Source: Hordeum vulgare subsp. vulgare
Lineage: Eukaryota; Streptophyta; Magnoliopsida; Poales; Poaceae
Assembly (NCBI RefSeq): GCF_904849725.1
Contig: NC_058524.1
Location: forward strand, 25,885,001-25,949,000
DNA: 64,000 bases
Direction: 5' to 3'
The first letter of the stretch is position 1; each line of letters opens with the position of its first letter. The notes below the pieces were generated by a model. That model saw only the letters and a program-made list of their open reading frames with translations, had not been told where the DNA came from and did no database searches. This document shows, piece after piece, positions 43,728-55,714 of this stretch. Made by a program: the position numbers and the translations under genes.

Positions 43728-45486
43728 TGTTGGGTAACGTAGCATAAATTTAAAATTTTCCTACGCATGTTCAGATCTTCCTATGGAGAGACCAGCAACG
43801 AGAGAGGGGTAAGAGCATCCTCATACCTTTGAAGATCGCTAAGCGGAAGCGTTGCTAGAACGCGGTTGATGGAGTCGTACTCGCAGCGATTCCGATCTAG
43901 TGCCGAACAACGGCACCTCCGCGTTCAACACACGTGCAGCCCGGTGACATCTCCCGCACCTTGATCCAGCAAGGAGGAGGGAGAGGTTGGGGAAGAAGAC
44001 CAGCAACATGACGGCGTGGTGTTGGTGGAGAGACGAGGTCTCCCGGCAGGGCTTTGCCAAGCGCCGGCAGAGAGGAGGAGGAAGAAGTGCAGGGCTGCGC
44101 CGAGGGAGAGGGAAAACCGTGTCCTCCAAAGGCCAAAAGTGCCCACTATATATAGGGGAAGGGGAGAGGGGGTGCCACCCCTAGGGTTCCCACCCTAGGG
44201 GGTGTGGCAGCCCTCCCAGATGGGGGGTGTGGCGGCCAGATGGGGAGGAGGGGGTGGCGCACCCCTCTGGTAGGCCTAAGGCCCACCTAAGTTAGGGTTC
44301 CCCCCTTCCCCCTTTTTCTGGTGCACATGGGCTGGGTGGGGGGCGCACCAGCCCACTTAGGGGCTGGTTCCCTTCCCCACTTAGCCATCTAGCCTCCCGG
44401 GGTCGTCACCCCCTTCGGTGGTCCCCCGGGACCACCTCCGGTGGTCCCGGTAGTCCCGGTACGTTACCGGTGATGCCCGAAACACTTCCGGTGTCCGAAA
44501 CCATCCGTCCTATATATCAATCTTTACCTCCGGACCATTCCAGAGCTCCTCGTGACGTCCGGGATCTCATCCGGGACTCCGAACAACTTTCGGTAATCTC
44601 GTATAAAAATTCCCTATAACCCTAGCGTCATCGAACCTTAAGTGTGTAGACCCTACGGGTTCGGGAGACAAGCAGACATGACCGAGACACCTCTCTGGCC
44701 AATAACCATCAGCAGGGTCTGGATACCCATGGTGGCTCCCACTAGCTCCACGATGATCTCATCGGATGAACCACGATGTCAAGGATTCAATCAATCCCGT
44801 ATACGATTCCCTTTGTCTGTCGGTATAGAACTTGCCCGAGATTCGATCGTCGGTATACCTATACCTTGTTCAATCTCGTTACCGGTAAGTCTCTTTACTC
44901 GTTCCATAGCACGTCATCGTGTGACTAACTCCTTAGTCACATTGAGCTCATGATGATGTTCTACCGAGTGGGCCCAGAGATACCTCTCCATCACACGGAG
45001 TGACAAATCCGGATCTCGATTCGTGCCAACCCAACAGACACTTTCGGAGGTACCCGTAGTGCACCTTTATAGTCACCCAGTTACGTTGTGACGTTTGATA
45101 CACCCAAAGCACTCCTACGGTATCCGGGAGTTGCACAATCTCACGGTCGAAGGAAAAGATACTTGACATTAGAAAAGCATTAGCATACGAACAATACGAT
45201 CTAGTGCTACGCTTAGGATTGGGTCTTGTCCACCACATCATTCTCCCAATGATGTGATCCCGTTATCAATGACATCCAATGTCCATGATCAGGAAACCAT
45301 GATCATCTATTGACTAACGAGCTAGCCAACTAGAGGCTTGCTAGGGACACATTGTGATCTATTCATTCACACTTGTATTACTGTTTCCTGTTAATACAAT
45401 TATAGCATGAACGATAGACGATTATCATGAACAAGGAAATATGATAATAACCATTTTATTATTGCCTCTAGGGCATATTTCCAATA
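43728..45486 (-). repeat. G 3' LTR
   Basis: 1759 bp. Its outer end on the minus strand reads TATTGG instead of TGTTGG, a point change in the terminal dinucleotide region that the 5' LTR (TGTTGG) lacks. TATA at 44146-44155. Confidence 0.94.
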
Positions 45487-45518
45487 GTCTCCCACTTGCA
45501 CTAGAGTCAATAATCTAG

Positions 45519-45926
45519 TTACATTGTGATGTATCGAACACCCATAGCATTATTGTGCTGATCATGTTTTGCTCGTGGAAGAGGTTTAGTCAACGGGTCT
45601 GCAATATTCAGATCTGTGTGTACTTTACAAATATCTATCACTCCACTCAGGACATGGTCCTGGATGGAGTTGTAGCGGCGCTTGATGTCCTTTGTCTTCC
45701 GGTGAAACCTGGGCTCCTTGGCCATGGCAATGGCTCCAGTGTTATCACAGAAGAGTGTCATAGGACCCGACGCGCTTGGAACCACTCCAAGGTCGGTGAT
45801 GAGCTCCTTCATCCAAATTCCTTCATGAGCCGCTTCTGAAGCAGCTATGTACTCCGCTTCACATGTAGATGCTGCCACGACTTCTTGCTTGCTGCTGCAC
45901 CAGCTCACTGCCCCACCATTCAACAC
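45519..45926 (-). pseudogene. pol: G RNase H C-terminal part
   Basis: 135 codons with [52 protein letters not shown] and the end [14 protein letters not shown]. It is out of phase with 45920-46534 because of a small indel near 45976 (ASFTQIRM where the others read AS.DTDPDD). Confidence 0.9.
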
Positions 45927-46534
45927 ATATACGTATCCGGTTTGTGACTTAGAGTCATCCGGATCTGTGTGAAGCTAGCGTCGACGTAACCCTTTACGAT
46001 GAGCTCTTCGTCACCTCCATAAACGAGAAACATTTCCTTAGTCCTTTTCAGGTACTTAAGGATATTCTTGACCGCTGTCCAGTGTTCTGCACCGGGATTA
46101 CTTTGGTACCTCCCTACCAAACTTATGGCAAGGTTTATATCAGGTCTGGTACACAACATGGCATACATTAGAGAGCCCACGGCTGAAGCGTAGGGGACAG
46201 AACTCATCTTCTCTCTATCTGCTGCCGTGGTCGGCGACTGAGTCTTACTCAATCTCATACCTTGCAAAACTGGCAAGAACCCTTTCTTTGAGTTTTCCAT
46301 ATTGAACTTCTTCAATATCTTGTCAAGGTATGTACTTTGCGAAAGACCCATGAGGCGTCTCGATCTATCTCTATAGATCTTGATGCCTAATATGTATGCA
46401 GCTTCTCCAAGGTCCTTCATTGAAAAACTCTTGTTCAAATAGGCCTTTATGCTCTCCAACATCTCTATATCATTCCCCATCAATAATATGTCATCCGCAT
46501 ATAGTACGAGGAAAGCTACAGAGCTCCCACTCAC
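45920..46534 (-). pseudogene. pol: G reverse transcriptase C-terminal half and start of RNase H
   Basis: Same frame as 46547-49501, separated by one nonsense codon (TGA 46547-46549, where A1 and A2 have Cys). It contains the catalytic box as LYADDILLMGND (Ala where A1/A2 have Val), KDLGEAAYILGIKI, STYLDKILKKF and KNILKYLKRTKE. Confidence 0.92.
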
Positions 46535-46546
46535 TTTCTTGTACAG

Positions 46547-49501
46547 TCAGGCTTCTCCGTAAACCTGTATGAACCCAAACGCTTTAATCACCTCATTAAA
46601 GCGAATGTTCCAACTCCGAGATGCTTGCACCAGCCCATAGATGGAGCGCTGGAGCTTGCACACTTTGTTAGCACCCTTAGGGTCGACAAAACCTTCTGGT
46701 TGCATCATATACAACTCTTCCTTAAGGTTCCCGTTAAGGAACGCTGTTTTGACGTCCATTTGCCAAATTTCATAATCATAAAAGGCGGCAATTGCTAACA
46801 TGATTCGGACTGATTTCAGCTTCACTACGGGAGAGAAAGTCTCTTCGTAGTCAACCCCTTGAATTTGTCGAAAACCCTTTGCGACAAGTCGAGCTTTGTA
46901 AACGGTTACATTACCGTTTGCATCAGTCTTCTTCTTGAAGATCCATTTATTTTCTATGGCTCGCCGGTCATCGGGCAAGTCCACCAAAGTCCATACTTTG
47001 TTCTCATACATGGATCCTATCTCGGATTTCATGGCCTCAAGCCATTTGTTGGAATCCGGGCCCGACATCGCTTCTTCATAGTTTGAAGGTTCACCGTTGT
47101 CTAACAACATGATTTCCATCACTAGGTTGCCGTACCACTCTGGTGCGGAGCGTACGCTTGTGGACCTTCGCGGTTCAGTAGTAACTTGATCCGAAGCTTC
47201 ATGATCATCATCATTAACTTCCTCTTCAGTCGGTGTAGGCACCACATGAACAACTTCTTGCGCTGCGCTACTTTCCTGTTCGAGAGGGGGTGTAATTACC
47301 TCATCAAGTTCTACCTTCCTCCCACTTACTTCTTTCGAGAGAAACTCTTTCTCTAGAAAGGATCCGTTCTTGGCAACAAAGGTTTTACCTTCGGATCTAA
47401 GATAGAAGGTATACCCAATAGTTTCCTTAGGGTATCCTATGAATACGCATTTCTCCGCTTTGGGTTCGAGCTTTTCTCGTTGAAGTTTCTTCACATAAGC
47501 ATCGCAGCCCCAAACTTTAAGAAACGACAACTTAGGTTTCTTGCCAAACCACAGTTCATACGGTGTCGTCTCAACGGATTTAGACGGTGCCCTATTTAAA
47601 GTGAATGCTGCAGTTTCTAATGCGTATCCCCAAAATGATAGCGGTAAGTCGGTGAGAGACATCATAGATCGTACCATATCTAATAAAGTGCGATTACGAC
47701 GTTCAGACACTCCGTTGCGCTGCGGTGTGCCAGGTGGCGTTAGTTGTGAAACGATTCCACACTTCCTTAGGTGTGTGCCAAACTCGTGACTCAAATATTC
47801 TCCTCCACGATCAGATCGTAGACATTTAATTTTTCTGTCACGTTGATTCTCAACCTCACTCTGAAATTCCTTGAACTTTTCAAACGTCTCAGATTTGTGC
47901 TTCATCAAGTAGATATACCCATACCTACTCAAATCATCGGTGAGAGTGAGAACATAACGATAACCACCGCGAGCTTCAACGTTCATTGGACCACACACAT
48001 CAGTATGTATTATTTCCAATAAGTCGGTGGCTCTCTCCATTATTCCTGAGAATGGAGTCTTAGTCATCTTGCCCATGAGGCACGGTTCGCATGTGTCAAA
48101 TGATTCAAAGTCAAGAGACTCTAGCAGTCCATCAGTATGGAGCTTCTTCATGCGCTTAACGCCGATATGACCAAGGCGGCAGTGCCACAAGTATGTGGGA
48201 CTATCATTATCAACTTTGCATCTTTTGGTACTCACACTATGAATATGTGTAACATCACGATCGAGATTCATCAAGAATAAACCATTCACCAGCGGAGCAT
48301 GACCATAAAACATATCACTCATATAAATAGAACAACCATTATTCTCTGACTTAAATGAGTAGCCGTCTCGCATTAAGCAAGACCCTGATACAATGCTCAT
48401 GCTTAAAGCTGGTACTAAATAAAAATTATTAAGGTTTAAAACTAATCCCGACGGTAGATGTAGAGGTAGCGTGCTGACGGCGATCACATCGACCTTTGAA
48501 CCATTCCCGACGCGCATCGTCACCTCGTCCTTGGCCAGCCTCCGCTTATTCCGCAGTTCCTGCTTTGAGTTACAAATGTGAGCAATAGCACCGGTATCAA
48601 ATACCCAGGAGCTACTACGAGCGCTGGTAAGGTACACATCAATAACATGTATATCACATATACCTTTAACGTTGCCGGCCTTCTTTACCGCTAAGTATTT
48701 GGGGCAGTTCCGCTTCCAGTGCCCTTTTCCCTTGCAGTAGAAGCGCTCAGTCTCAGGCTTGGGTCTGTTCTTTTTCTTCTTCCCGGCATCTGGCTTACCG
48801 AGCGCGGCAACAACTTTGCCGTCTTTCTTGAAGTTCTTCTTACCCCTGCCTTTCTTGAAACTAGTGGTCTTGTTGACCATCAACACTTGATGCTCCTTCT
48901 TGATTTCTACTTCTGCAGATTTGAGCATCGAGTACAACTCGGGAATGGTTTTCTCCATCCCTTGCATGTTGTAGTTAAGCACAAAGCCTTTGTAGCTTGG
49001 TGGGAGAGACTGGAGGATTCTGTCAATGATAGCATCATCCGGAAGTTCGACTCCAAGTGAAGTCAGACGACTGTGTAACCCAGACATTTTGAGTATGTGC
49101 TCACTGACAGAACTGTTCTCCTCCATTTTATAGCTGAAGAACTTGTCGGAGACTTCATATCTCTCGACACGGGCATGAGCTTGAAAAACTAGCTTCAGCT
49201 CTTGGAACATCTCATATGCCCCGTGTTGCTCAAAACGTCTTTGGAGCCCCATTTCTAAACTGTATAACATGCCACACCTGACCAGAGAGTAGTCATCACT
49301 CCGCGCTTGCCAGACGTTTAGAATGTCCTGGGCTGCTGCGGGAGCGGGAGGGTCACCTAGCGGCGCATTAAGGACATAAGCCTTTTTAGCTGCTTCAAGG
49401 ATGAGCTTCAGGTTGCGAACCCAGTCCGCATAGTTGCTACCATCATCTTTCAGCTTGTTTTTCTCTAGGAATGCGTTGAAGTTGAGGTTGACGTTGGACA
49501 T
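46547..49501 (-). CDS. gag-pol: G Gag-protease-integrase-reverse transcriptase polyprotein (984 codons)
   Basis: The longest open frame of the window, from ATG at 49501. Gag core, then the zinc knuckle as RFYCKGKGHWKRNC near residue 265 (first Cys changed to Arg), protease WVFDTGAIAHIC, integrase WHCRLGHIGVKRM, CEPCLMGK, IHTDVCGPM, LRSDRGGEY and NGVSERRNRT (D, D, E present). The N-terminal half of reverse transcriptase follows (NKWIFKKKTDANG, ARLVAKGFRQIQG, MDVKTAFLNGNL). It ends at the TGA just before the catalytic YADD box. With one stop and one later shift, G is among the least damaged copies here. Confidence 0.95.
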   Translation of the reverse strand: MSNVNLNFNAFLEKNKLKDDGSNYADWVRNLKLILEAAKKAYVLNAPLGDPPAPAAAQDILNVWQARSDDYSLVRCGMLYSLEMGLQRRFEQHGAYEMFQELKLVFQAHARVERYEVSDKFFSYKMEENSSVSEHILKMSGLHSRLTSLGVELPDDAIIDRILQSLPPSYKGFVLNYNMQGMEKTIPELYSMLKSAEVEIKKEHQVLMVNKTTSFKKGRGKKNFKKDGKVVAALGKPDAGKKKKNRPKPETERFYCKGKGHWKRNCPKYLAVKKAGNVKGICDIHVIDVYLTSARSSSWVFDTGAIAHICNSKQELRNKRRLAKDEVTMRVGNGSKVDVIAVSTLPLHLPSGLVLNLNNFYLVPALSMSIVSGSCLMRDGYSFKSENNGCSIYMSDMFYGHAPLVNGLFLMNLDRDVTHIHSVSTKRCKVDNDSPTYLWHCRLGHIGVKRMKKLHTDGLLESLDFESFDTCEPCLMGKMTKTPFSGIMERATDLLEIIHTDVCGPMNVEARGGYRYVLTLTDDLSRYGYIYLMKHKSETFEKFKEFQSEVENQRDRKIKCLRSDRGGEYLSHEFGTHLRKCGIVSQLTPPGTPQRNGVSERRNRTLLDMVRSMMSLTDLPLSFWGYALETAAFTLNRAPSKSVETTPYELWFGKKPKLSFLKVWGCDAYVKKLQREKLEPKAEKCVFIGYPKETIGYTFYLRSEGKTFVAKNGSFLEKEFLSKEVSGRKVELDEVITPPLEQESSAAQEVVHVVPTPTEEEVNDDDHEASDQVTTEPRRSTSVRSAPEWYGNLVMEIMLLDNGEPSNYEEAMSGPDSNKWLEAMKSEIGSMYENKVWTLVDLPDDRRAIENKWIFKKKTDANGNVTVYKARLVAKGFRQIQGVDYEETFSPVVKLKSVRIMLAIAAFYDYEIWQMDVKTAFLNGNLKEELYMMQPEGFVDPKGANKVCKLQRSIYGLVQASRSWNIRFNEVIKAFGFIQVYGEA

Positions 49502-50755
49502 CTACAATATTTGTAAAGACAACTTTTAGACTAAGTTCATGACAATTAAGTTCATTTAATCAAATTAAGTATGAACTCCCACTTAAATCGACATTCCTCT
49601 AGTCATCTAAGTGATACATGATCCATGTTGACTAACCCGTGTCCGATCATCACGTGAGACGGACTAGTCACCATGGTGAGCAACTTCATGCTGATCGTAT
49701 TCAACCATACGACTCATGTTCGACCTTTCGGTCTCTTGTATTCGAGGTTATGTATGTACATGCTAAGATCGTCGAGTCAACCTAAGTGTTTCGCGTGTGT
49801 AAATCTGGCTTACACCCGTTGTATGCGAACGTTAGAATCTATCACACCCGATCATCACGTGGTGCTTCGAGACAACGAACCTTCGCAACGGTGCACACTT
49901 AGGGGAATACGTTCTCGAAATTTTAAGAGGGATCATCTTATTATGCTACCGTCGTTTTAAGCAATAAGATGTAAAACATGATAAACATCACAATGCAATC
50001 ATATAGTGACATGATATGGCCATTATCATCTTTGCTCATTCGATCTCCATCTTCAGGCATCGCATGATCATCATCGTCACCGGCGTGACACCATGATCTC
50101 CATCATCATGATCTTCATCATCGTGTCTCCGTGAAGTCGTCACGCCAACTACTACTATCACTACTACTATGGCTAACCGTTAGCAATGAAGTAAATGTAG
50201 TAAGCACATGGCGTTGCATCTCATACAATAAATTAAGACAACTCCTATGGCTCCTGCCGGTTGTCATACTCATCAACATGCAAGTCGTGAAACCTATTAC
50301 AATAACATGATCATCTCATACATCATACATGCAACATCACAACTTTGGCCATATCACATCACATGTGAAACCCTGCAAAAACAAGTTAGACGTCCTCTAA
50401 TTGTTGTTGCAAGTTTTACGTGGCTGATTTGGGTTTCTAGAAAGAACGCCTACTTACCTACGTGACAGCCACAACGATGATATGCCAAAGCTATTTACCC
50501 TTCATAAGGACCCTTTTCATCAAATCCAATCCGACTAGAGTAGGAGAGACACACACCCGCTAGCCACCTTTATGCACTATGTGCATGTCTGTCGGTGGAA
50601 CCAGTCTCACGTAAGCGTACGTGTAAGGTCGGTCCGGGCCGCTTCATCCCATAATACTGCCGGAAAAGAATAAGACTAGTAATGGCAAGCAAATTGACAA
50701 ACCATCGCCCACAACTTTTGTGTTCTACTCGTGCATAGAATCTACGCATAGAAAA
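49502..50755 (-). other. G untranslated leader
   Basis: 1.25 kb, diverged from the A1/A2 leader but of similar length; no supported frame. Confidence 0.65.
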
Positions 50756-50771
50756 CCTGGCTCGGATGCCA
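50756..50771 (-). other. G primer-binding site
   Basis: Minus strand TGGCATCCGAGCCAGG, one base from the LTR. Closer in length to the initiator-Met tRNA complement than the A-type site (two substitutions, no insertion). Confidence 0.7.
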
Positions 50772-50772
50772 C

Positions 50773-52534
50773 TGTTGGGTAACGTAGCATAAATTCAAAA
50801 TTTTCCTACGCATGTTCAGATCTTCCTATGGAGAGACCAGCAACGATAGAGGGGTAAGAGAATCTTCATACCTTTGAAGATCGCTAAGCGGAAGCGTTGC
50901 TAGAACGCGGTTGATGGAGTCGTACTCGCAGCGATTCCGATCTAGTGCCGAACAACGGCACCTCCGCGTTCAACACACGTGCAGCCCGGTGACGTCTCCC
51001 GCACCTTGATCCAGCAAGGAGGAGGGAGAGGTTGGGGAAGAAGACCAGCAACACGACGGCATGGTGTTGGTGGAGAGACGAGGTCTCCCGGCAGGGCTTC
51101 GCCAAGCGCCGGCACAGAGGAGGAGGAAGAAGTGCAGGGCTGCGCGGAGGGAGAGGGAAAACCGTGTCCTCCAAAGGCCAAAAGTGCCCACTATATATAG
51201 GGGAAGGGGAGAGGGGGTGACACCCCTCGGGTTACCACCCTAGGGGGTGCGGCAGCCCTCCCAGATGGGGGGTGTGGCGGACAGATGGGGAGGAGGGGGT
51301 GGCGCACCCCTCTGGTGGGCCTAAGGCCCACCTAAGTTAGGGTTCCCCCCCCTTCCCCCTTTTTCTGGTGCACATGGGCTGGGTGGGGGGCGCACCAGCC
51401 CACTTAGGGGCTGGTTCCCTTCCCCACTTAGCCCATCTAGCCTCCCGGGGTCATCACCCCCCTTCGGTGGTCCCCCGGGACCAACTCCGGTGGTCCCGGT
51501 GGTCCCGGTACGTTACCGGTGATGCCCGAAACACTTCCAGTGTCCGAAACCATCCGTCCTATATATCAATCTTTACCTCCAGACCATTCCGGAGCTCCTC
51601 GTGACGTCCGGGATCTCATCCGGGACTCCGAACAACTTTCAGTAATCTCGTATAACAATTCCCTATAACCCTAGCGTCATCGAACCTTAAGTGTGTAGAC
51701 CCTACCGGTTCGGGAGACAGGCAGACATGACCGAGACACCTCTCTGGCCAATAACCATCAGCGGGGTCTGGATACCCATGGTGGCTCCCACTAGCTCCAC
51801 GATGATCTCATCGAATGAACCACGATGTCAAGGATTCAATCAATCCCTATACGATTCCCTTTGTCTGTCAGTATAGAACTTGCCCGAGATTCGATCGTCG
51901 GTATACCTATACCTTGTTCAGTCTCGTTACCGGTAAGTCTCTTTACTCGTTCCGTAGCACGTCATCGTGTGACTAACTCCTTAGTCACATTGAGCTCATG
52001 ATGATGTTCTACCGAGTGGGCCCAGAGATACCTCTCTGTCACACGGAGTGACAAATCCCGATCTCGATTCGTGCCAACCCAACAGACACTTTCGGAGGTA
52101 CCCGTAGTGCACCTTTATAGTCACCCAGTTACGTTGTGACGTTTGATACACCCAAAGCACTCCTACGGTATCCGGGAGTTGCACAATCTCACGGTCGAAG
52201 GAAAAGATACTTGACATTAGAAAAGCATTAGCATACGAACAATACGATCTAGTGCTACGCTTAGGATTGGGTCTTGTCCACCACATCATTCTCCCAATGA
52301 TGTGATCCCGTTATCAATGACATCCAATGTCCATGATCAGGAAACCATGATCATCTATTGACTAACGAGCTAGCCAACTAGAGGCTTGCTAGGGACACAT
52401 TGTGATCTATTCATTCACACATGTATTACTGTTTCCTGTTAATACAATTATAGCATGAACGATAGACGATTATCATGAACAAGGAAATATGATAATAACC
52501 ATTTTATTATTGCCTCTAGGTCATATTTCCAACA
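50773..52534 (-). repeat. G 5' LTR
   Basis: 1762 bp, minus strand TGTTGGAAATATGACC to GTTACCCAACA; TATA at 51191-51200. Very similar to 43728-45486. Confidence 0.94.
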
Positions 52535-52539
52535 AAAAC
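52535..52539. repeat. Right target duplication of G (AAAAC)
   Basis: Exact match to 43723-43727. Confidence 0.95.
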
Positions 52540-52704
52540 ATTGTACTCCATATTACACTCGGTAACAAGCTCCAAGAGCACTGAGACGTAGGGCTATTAC
52601 CTCCATCGTAGAGGGGCCTGAACTCATACAACCTCGCCGTAGCTAGGACTCTGCCCATCTCATTCGTACCCTACACATCTACTGTCAGGCTTATACCCAC
52701 GACA
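52540..52704 (+). repeat. Element E 3' LTR, second part
   Basis: It matches 31835-31994 with few changes and ends CCCACGACA. Confidence 0.95.
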
Positions 52705-52709
52705 GACAC
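52705..52709. repeat. Right target duplication of E (GACAC)
   Basis: Exact match to 31435-31439. Confidence 0.95.
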
Positions 52710-53985
52710 ATTACATGGCTGCTGACTACGATGACAGGTATGAAAGCTCAGTTGCTCAACGTGTTTTAAGTGTGCAGGTAACACATGCTAAGCAAAATCA
52801 GAGGCACAACTTGTTCCATACTAAGGGAGTGGTAAAGGAACGTTCTGTTCACGTAATCATCGATGAAGGGAGTTGCAACAACTTAGCTAGCACGGGGATG
52901 GTGGAGAAGCTGTCTCTCACCACCAGACCACATCCTCATCCTTATTATATCTAGTGGTTCAACAACAGTGGCAAGGTTAAGGTAACACGTACTGTTCGTG
53001 TGCATTTATCATTGCTACATATTATGATTTTGTTGATTGTGAGGTGGTACCCATGAAAGCATGCTCCATTTTACTTGGTAGAGCATGGCAATTTGATAAA
53101 AATTCTGTACACCATGGTAGAACAAATGAGTATACTCTTGTTCATAAGGATCAAAATATTACTTTGCTTCCTATGTCTCCTGAACATATTATGAAAGATG
53201 ATATTGCTTGAGCTAGTAAAGCAAAAAAAAGACCTACATAAGAGTGAAAATCAGATTGTAGCAAAGGAATTTGAGCAACACAATAAGCCTACTAAATCAT
53301 CATCTAGTGTTGCCTCTGAAATAAAACTGAAGAGTGGTTGTTTACTTGCCACTAAATCTGATATTACTAATTTGGATATTACTACATATGTTTGCTATGC
53401 TTTCGTATGCAAAGAGGTATTATTTTCATTCGAGGACATGCCACCCTCTTTGCCTCCTGCTGTCATTAACATTTTGCAGGAGTTTGCTGGCGTCTTTCCA
53501 CAAGACGTGCCACCGAGATTACCACCTATTAGAGGGATTGAGCATCAGATTGACTTAATTCCCGGTGCATCGCTACCCAACCGTGCACCATACCGTACCA
53601 ATGCAGAGGAGATGAAGGAGATTATGCATCAAGTACAAGAGCTGCTCAACAAAGGTTACATACGTGAATCTCTTAGTCCTTGTGCTATTCCTATTATTCT
53701 AGTGCCGAAAAAGGATGGTACATCGCGTATGTGTGTTGACTGTAGAGGCATTAATAATATTACTATTCGTTATCGTCATCCTATTCCTAGGCTAGATGAT
53801 ATGCTTGATGAATTAAGTGGCTCTATAATTTTCTCCAAAGTTGATTTGTGTAGTGGATACCATCAAATTCGCATGAAATTGGGAGATGAATGGAAAACGA
53901 CATTTAAAACTAAGTTTGGCTTATATGAGTGGTTAGTTATGCCTTTTGGATTGACTAATGCACCTAGCACTTTCATGAGATAATG
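52710..53985 (+). pseudogene. pol: Element D protease region and reverse transcriptase N-terminal half
   Basis: It resumes D after E. A degraded retropepsin-like part comes first (ERSVHVIIDEGSCNNLAS at 52835-52890; the usual D-S/T-G is D-E-G), with several stops up to 53210. The open frame 53198-53983 carries FAGVFPQDVPPRLPPIRG, ILVPKKDGTSRMCVD, FSKVDLCSGYHQIRM (first catalytic Asp) and MPFGLTNAPSTFMR. A one-base loss at about 53980 shifts the frame just before the active-site box. Confidence 0.9.
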
Positions 53986-54400
53986 AATGAGGTTTCACGT
54001 GCTTTCATTGGACGATTTGGGGTAGTCTACTTGGATGATATACTGATTTATAGTAGATCTTTGGAGGAACACTTGGATCATTTGCGTGCTGTTTTTACTG
54101 CTCTACGTGATGCACATTTGTTTGGTAACCTCGGGAAGTGCACCTTTTGCACAGACCGAGTATCTTCTTGGCTATGTTGTTTCTCCACAGGGAATGAAAG
54201 TTGATAAAGCCAAGATTGAAGCTATTGAGAGTTGGCCGCAGCCCAAAACGTTCACACAAGTGACGAGTTTCCTTGGACTCGCCGGGTTTTATTGGCGTTT
54301 TGTGAGAGATTTCAGCACCATTGCCGCACCTCTCAATGAGCTTACAAAGAAGGATGTGCCTTATTCTTGGGGTACCGCATAGGAAGAAGCCTTCACGGTT
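53983..54400 (+). pseudogene. pol: Element D reverse transcriptase active-site segment
   Basis: Two overlapping frames. The first has MNEVSRAFIGRFGVVYLDDILIYSRS (catalytic YLDD). A second frameshift near 54145 leads to YLLGYVVSPQGMKVD and LGLAGFYWRFVRDF, with a TAG at 54380-54382 (GTA-stop-EEAF). Confidence 0.9.
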
Positions 54401-55714
54401 TTGAAAGATAAGTTAACACATGCTCCTTTACTCCAACTTCCTGATTTTAATAAGACTTTTGAACTTGAATGTGATGCTAGTGGAATTGGATTAGGAGGTG
54501 TGTTATTACAAGATGGTAAACCTGTTGCATACTTTTCTGAAAAATTAAGTGGGCCTAGTCTGAATTATTCTACTTATGATAAGGAATTGTATGCTCTTGT
54601 TCGGACTTTGGAAACATGGCAACATTATTTATGGCCCAAAGAATTTGTCATACATTCTGATTCTGAATCTTTGAAACATATTAAAAGTCAAGCAAAACTG
54701 AACCATATACATGCTAAATGGGTTGAATTCATTGAAACTTTCTCGTACGTCATTAAACACAAGAAGGGTAAAGAAACTGTTATTGCTGATGCTTTGTCTC
54801 GTCGTTATACTATGCTTTCACAACTTGACTTTAAAATATTTGGTTTGGAGACCATCAAAGATCAATATGTGCATGATGCTGATTTCAAAGATGTGTTGGA
54901 GAATTGTAAAGAAGGGACAACATGGAACAAGTTCATCATTAATAACGGATTTGTGTTTCGTGCTAACAATCTATGCATTCCAGCTAGCTCCGTTCGTATT
55001 TTGTTGTTACAGGAGGCGCATGGAGGAGGATTGATGGGACACTTTGGTGTAAAGAAGACGGAGGATGTACTTGCTACACATTTCTTTTGGCGAAGGAAGC
55101 AACGGGATGTTGAGCGTTTTGTTGCTCGCTGCACGACATGTCAAAAAGCTAAGTCACGACTCAATCCTCATGGTTTATATATGCCTTTGCCTGTACCTAG
55201 TGTTCTTTGGGAGGATATATCTATGGACTTTGTTTTAGGTTTACCTCGAACAAAGAAGGGGAGGGATAGCATATTTGTTGTTGTCGATAGATTTTCTAAA
55301 ATGGCACACTTTATACCCTGTCATAAAAGTGATGATGCCCCTAATGTGGCTGATTTGTTCTTTTGTGAAATTATTCGCTTGCATGGTGTGCCAAATACGA
55401 TTGTTTTAGATCGTGATGCTAAATTTCTTAGCCACTTTTGGCGATGTTTATGGGCTAAGTTGGGGACAAAATTTCTTTTCAGTACTACATGTCACCCCCA
55501 AACTGATGGACAAGCTGAAGTAATCAATAGATGTTTGTCTACTATGCTTAGGGCTATTTTGAAGAACAATCTAAAACTATGGGAAGAATTCTTGCCTCAT
55601 ATTGAATTTGCTTATAATCGTTCGCTGCATTCTACTACAAAGATGTGTCCTTTTGAAGTTATGTATGGTTTCCTACCTCGCGCACCTATTGATTTGTCAC
55701 CTCTTCCATCTTAG
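54401..55714 (+). pseudogene. pol: Element D RNase H and integrase
   Basis: 437 codons in the frame of the preceding segment. RNase H has [26 protein letters not shown] and [15 protein letters not shown]. The integrase zinc finger reads [18 protein letters not shown]...CTTCQKAKS. The core has [41 protein letters not shown] and [13 protein letters not shown] (D, D, E). A TAG at 55712-55714 follows LSPLPS. Confidence 0.92.

Larger units (their letters stand above)
43728..52534 (-). mobile_element. Element G: complete reverse WIS/BARE1-related Copia
   Basis: 8.8 kb: 3' LTR 43728-45486, purine tract 45487-45497, coding 45519-49501, leader 49502-50755, primer site 50756-50771, 5' LTR 50773-52534, perfect AAAAC duplication. 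It is related to A1/A2/H but clearly a different subfamily: LTR sequence, primer site and Gag differ. Confidence 0.96.
31440..52704 (+). mobile_element. Element E: Gypsy with antisense gene, interrupted by G
   Basis: About 12.4 kb without G: 5' LTR 31440-31994, primer site 31996, gag-pol about 32060-37867, hairpin array 37991-39135, antisense gene 42815-39349, purine-rich CATTCGGGGACTAA before the 3' LTR, and a 3' LTR split at 43727/52535. A perfect GACAC duplication bounds it. The pol order (reverse transcriptase, RNase H, integrase) is Gypsy. I cannot name the family with certainty. Confidence 0.95.
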
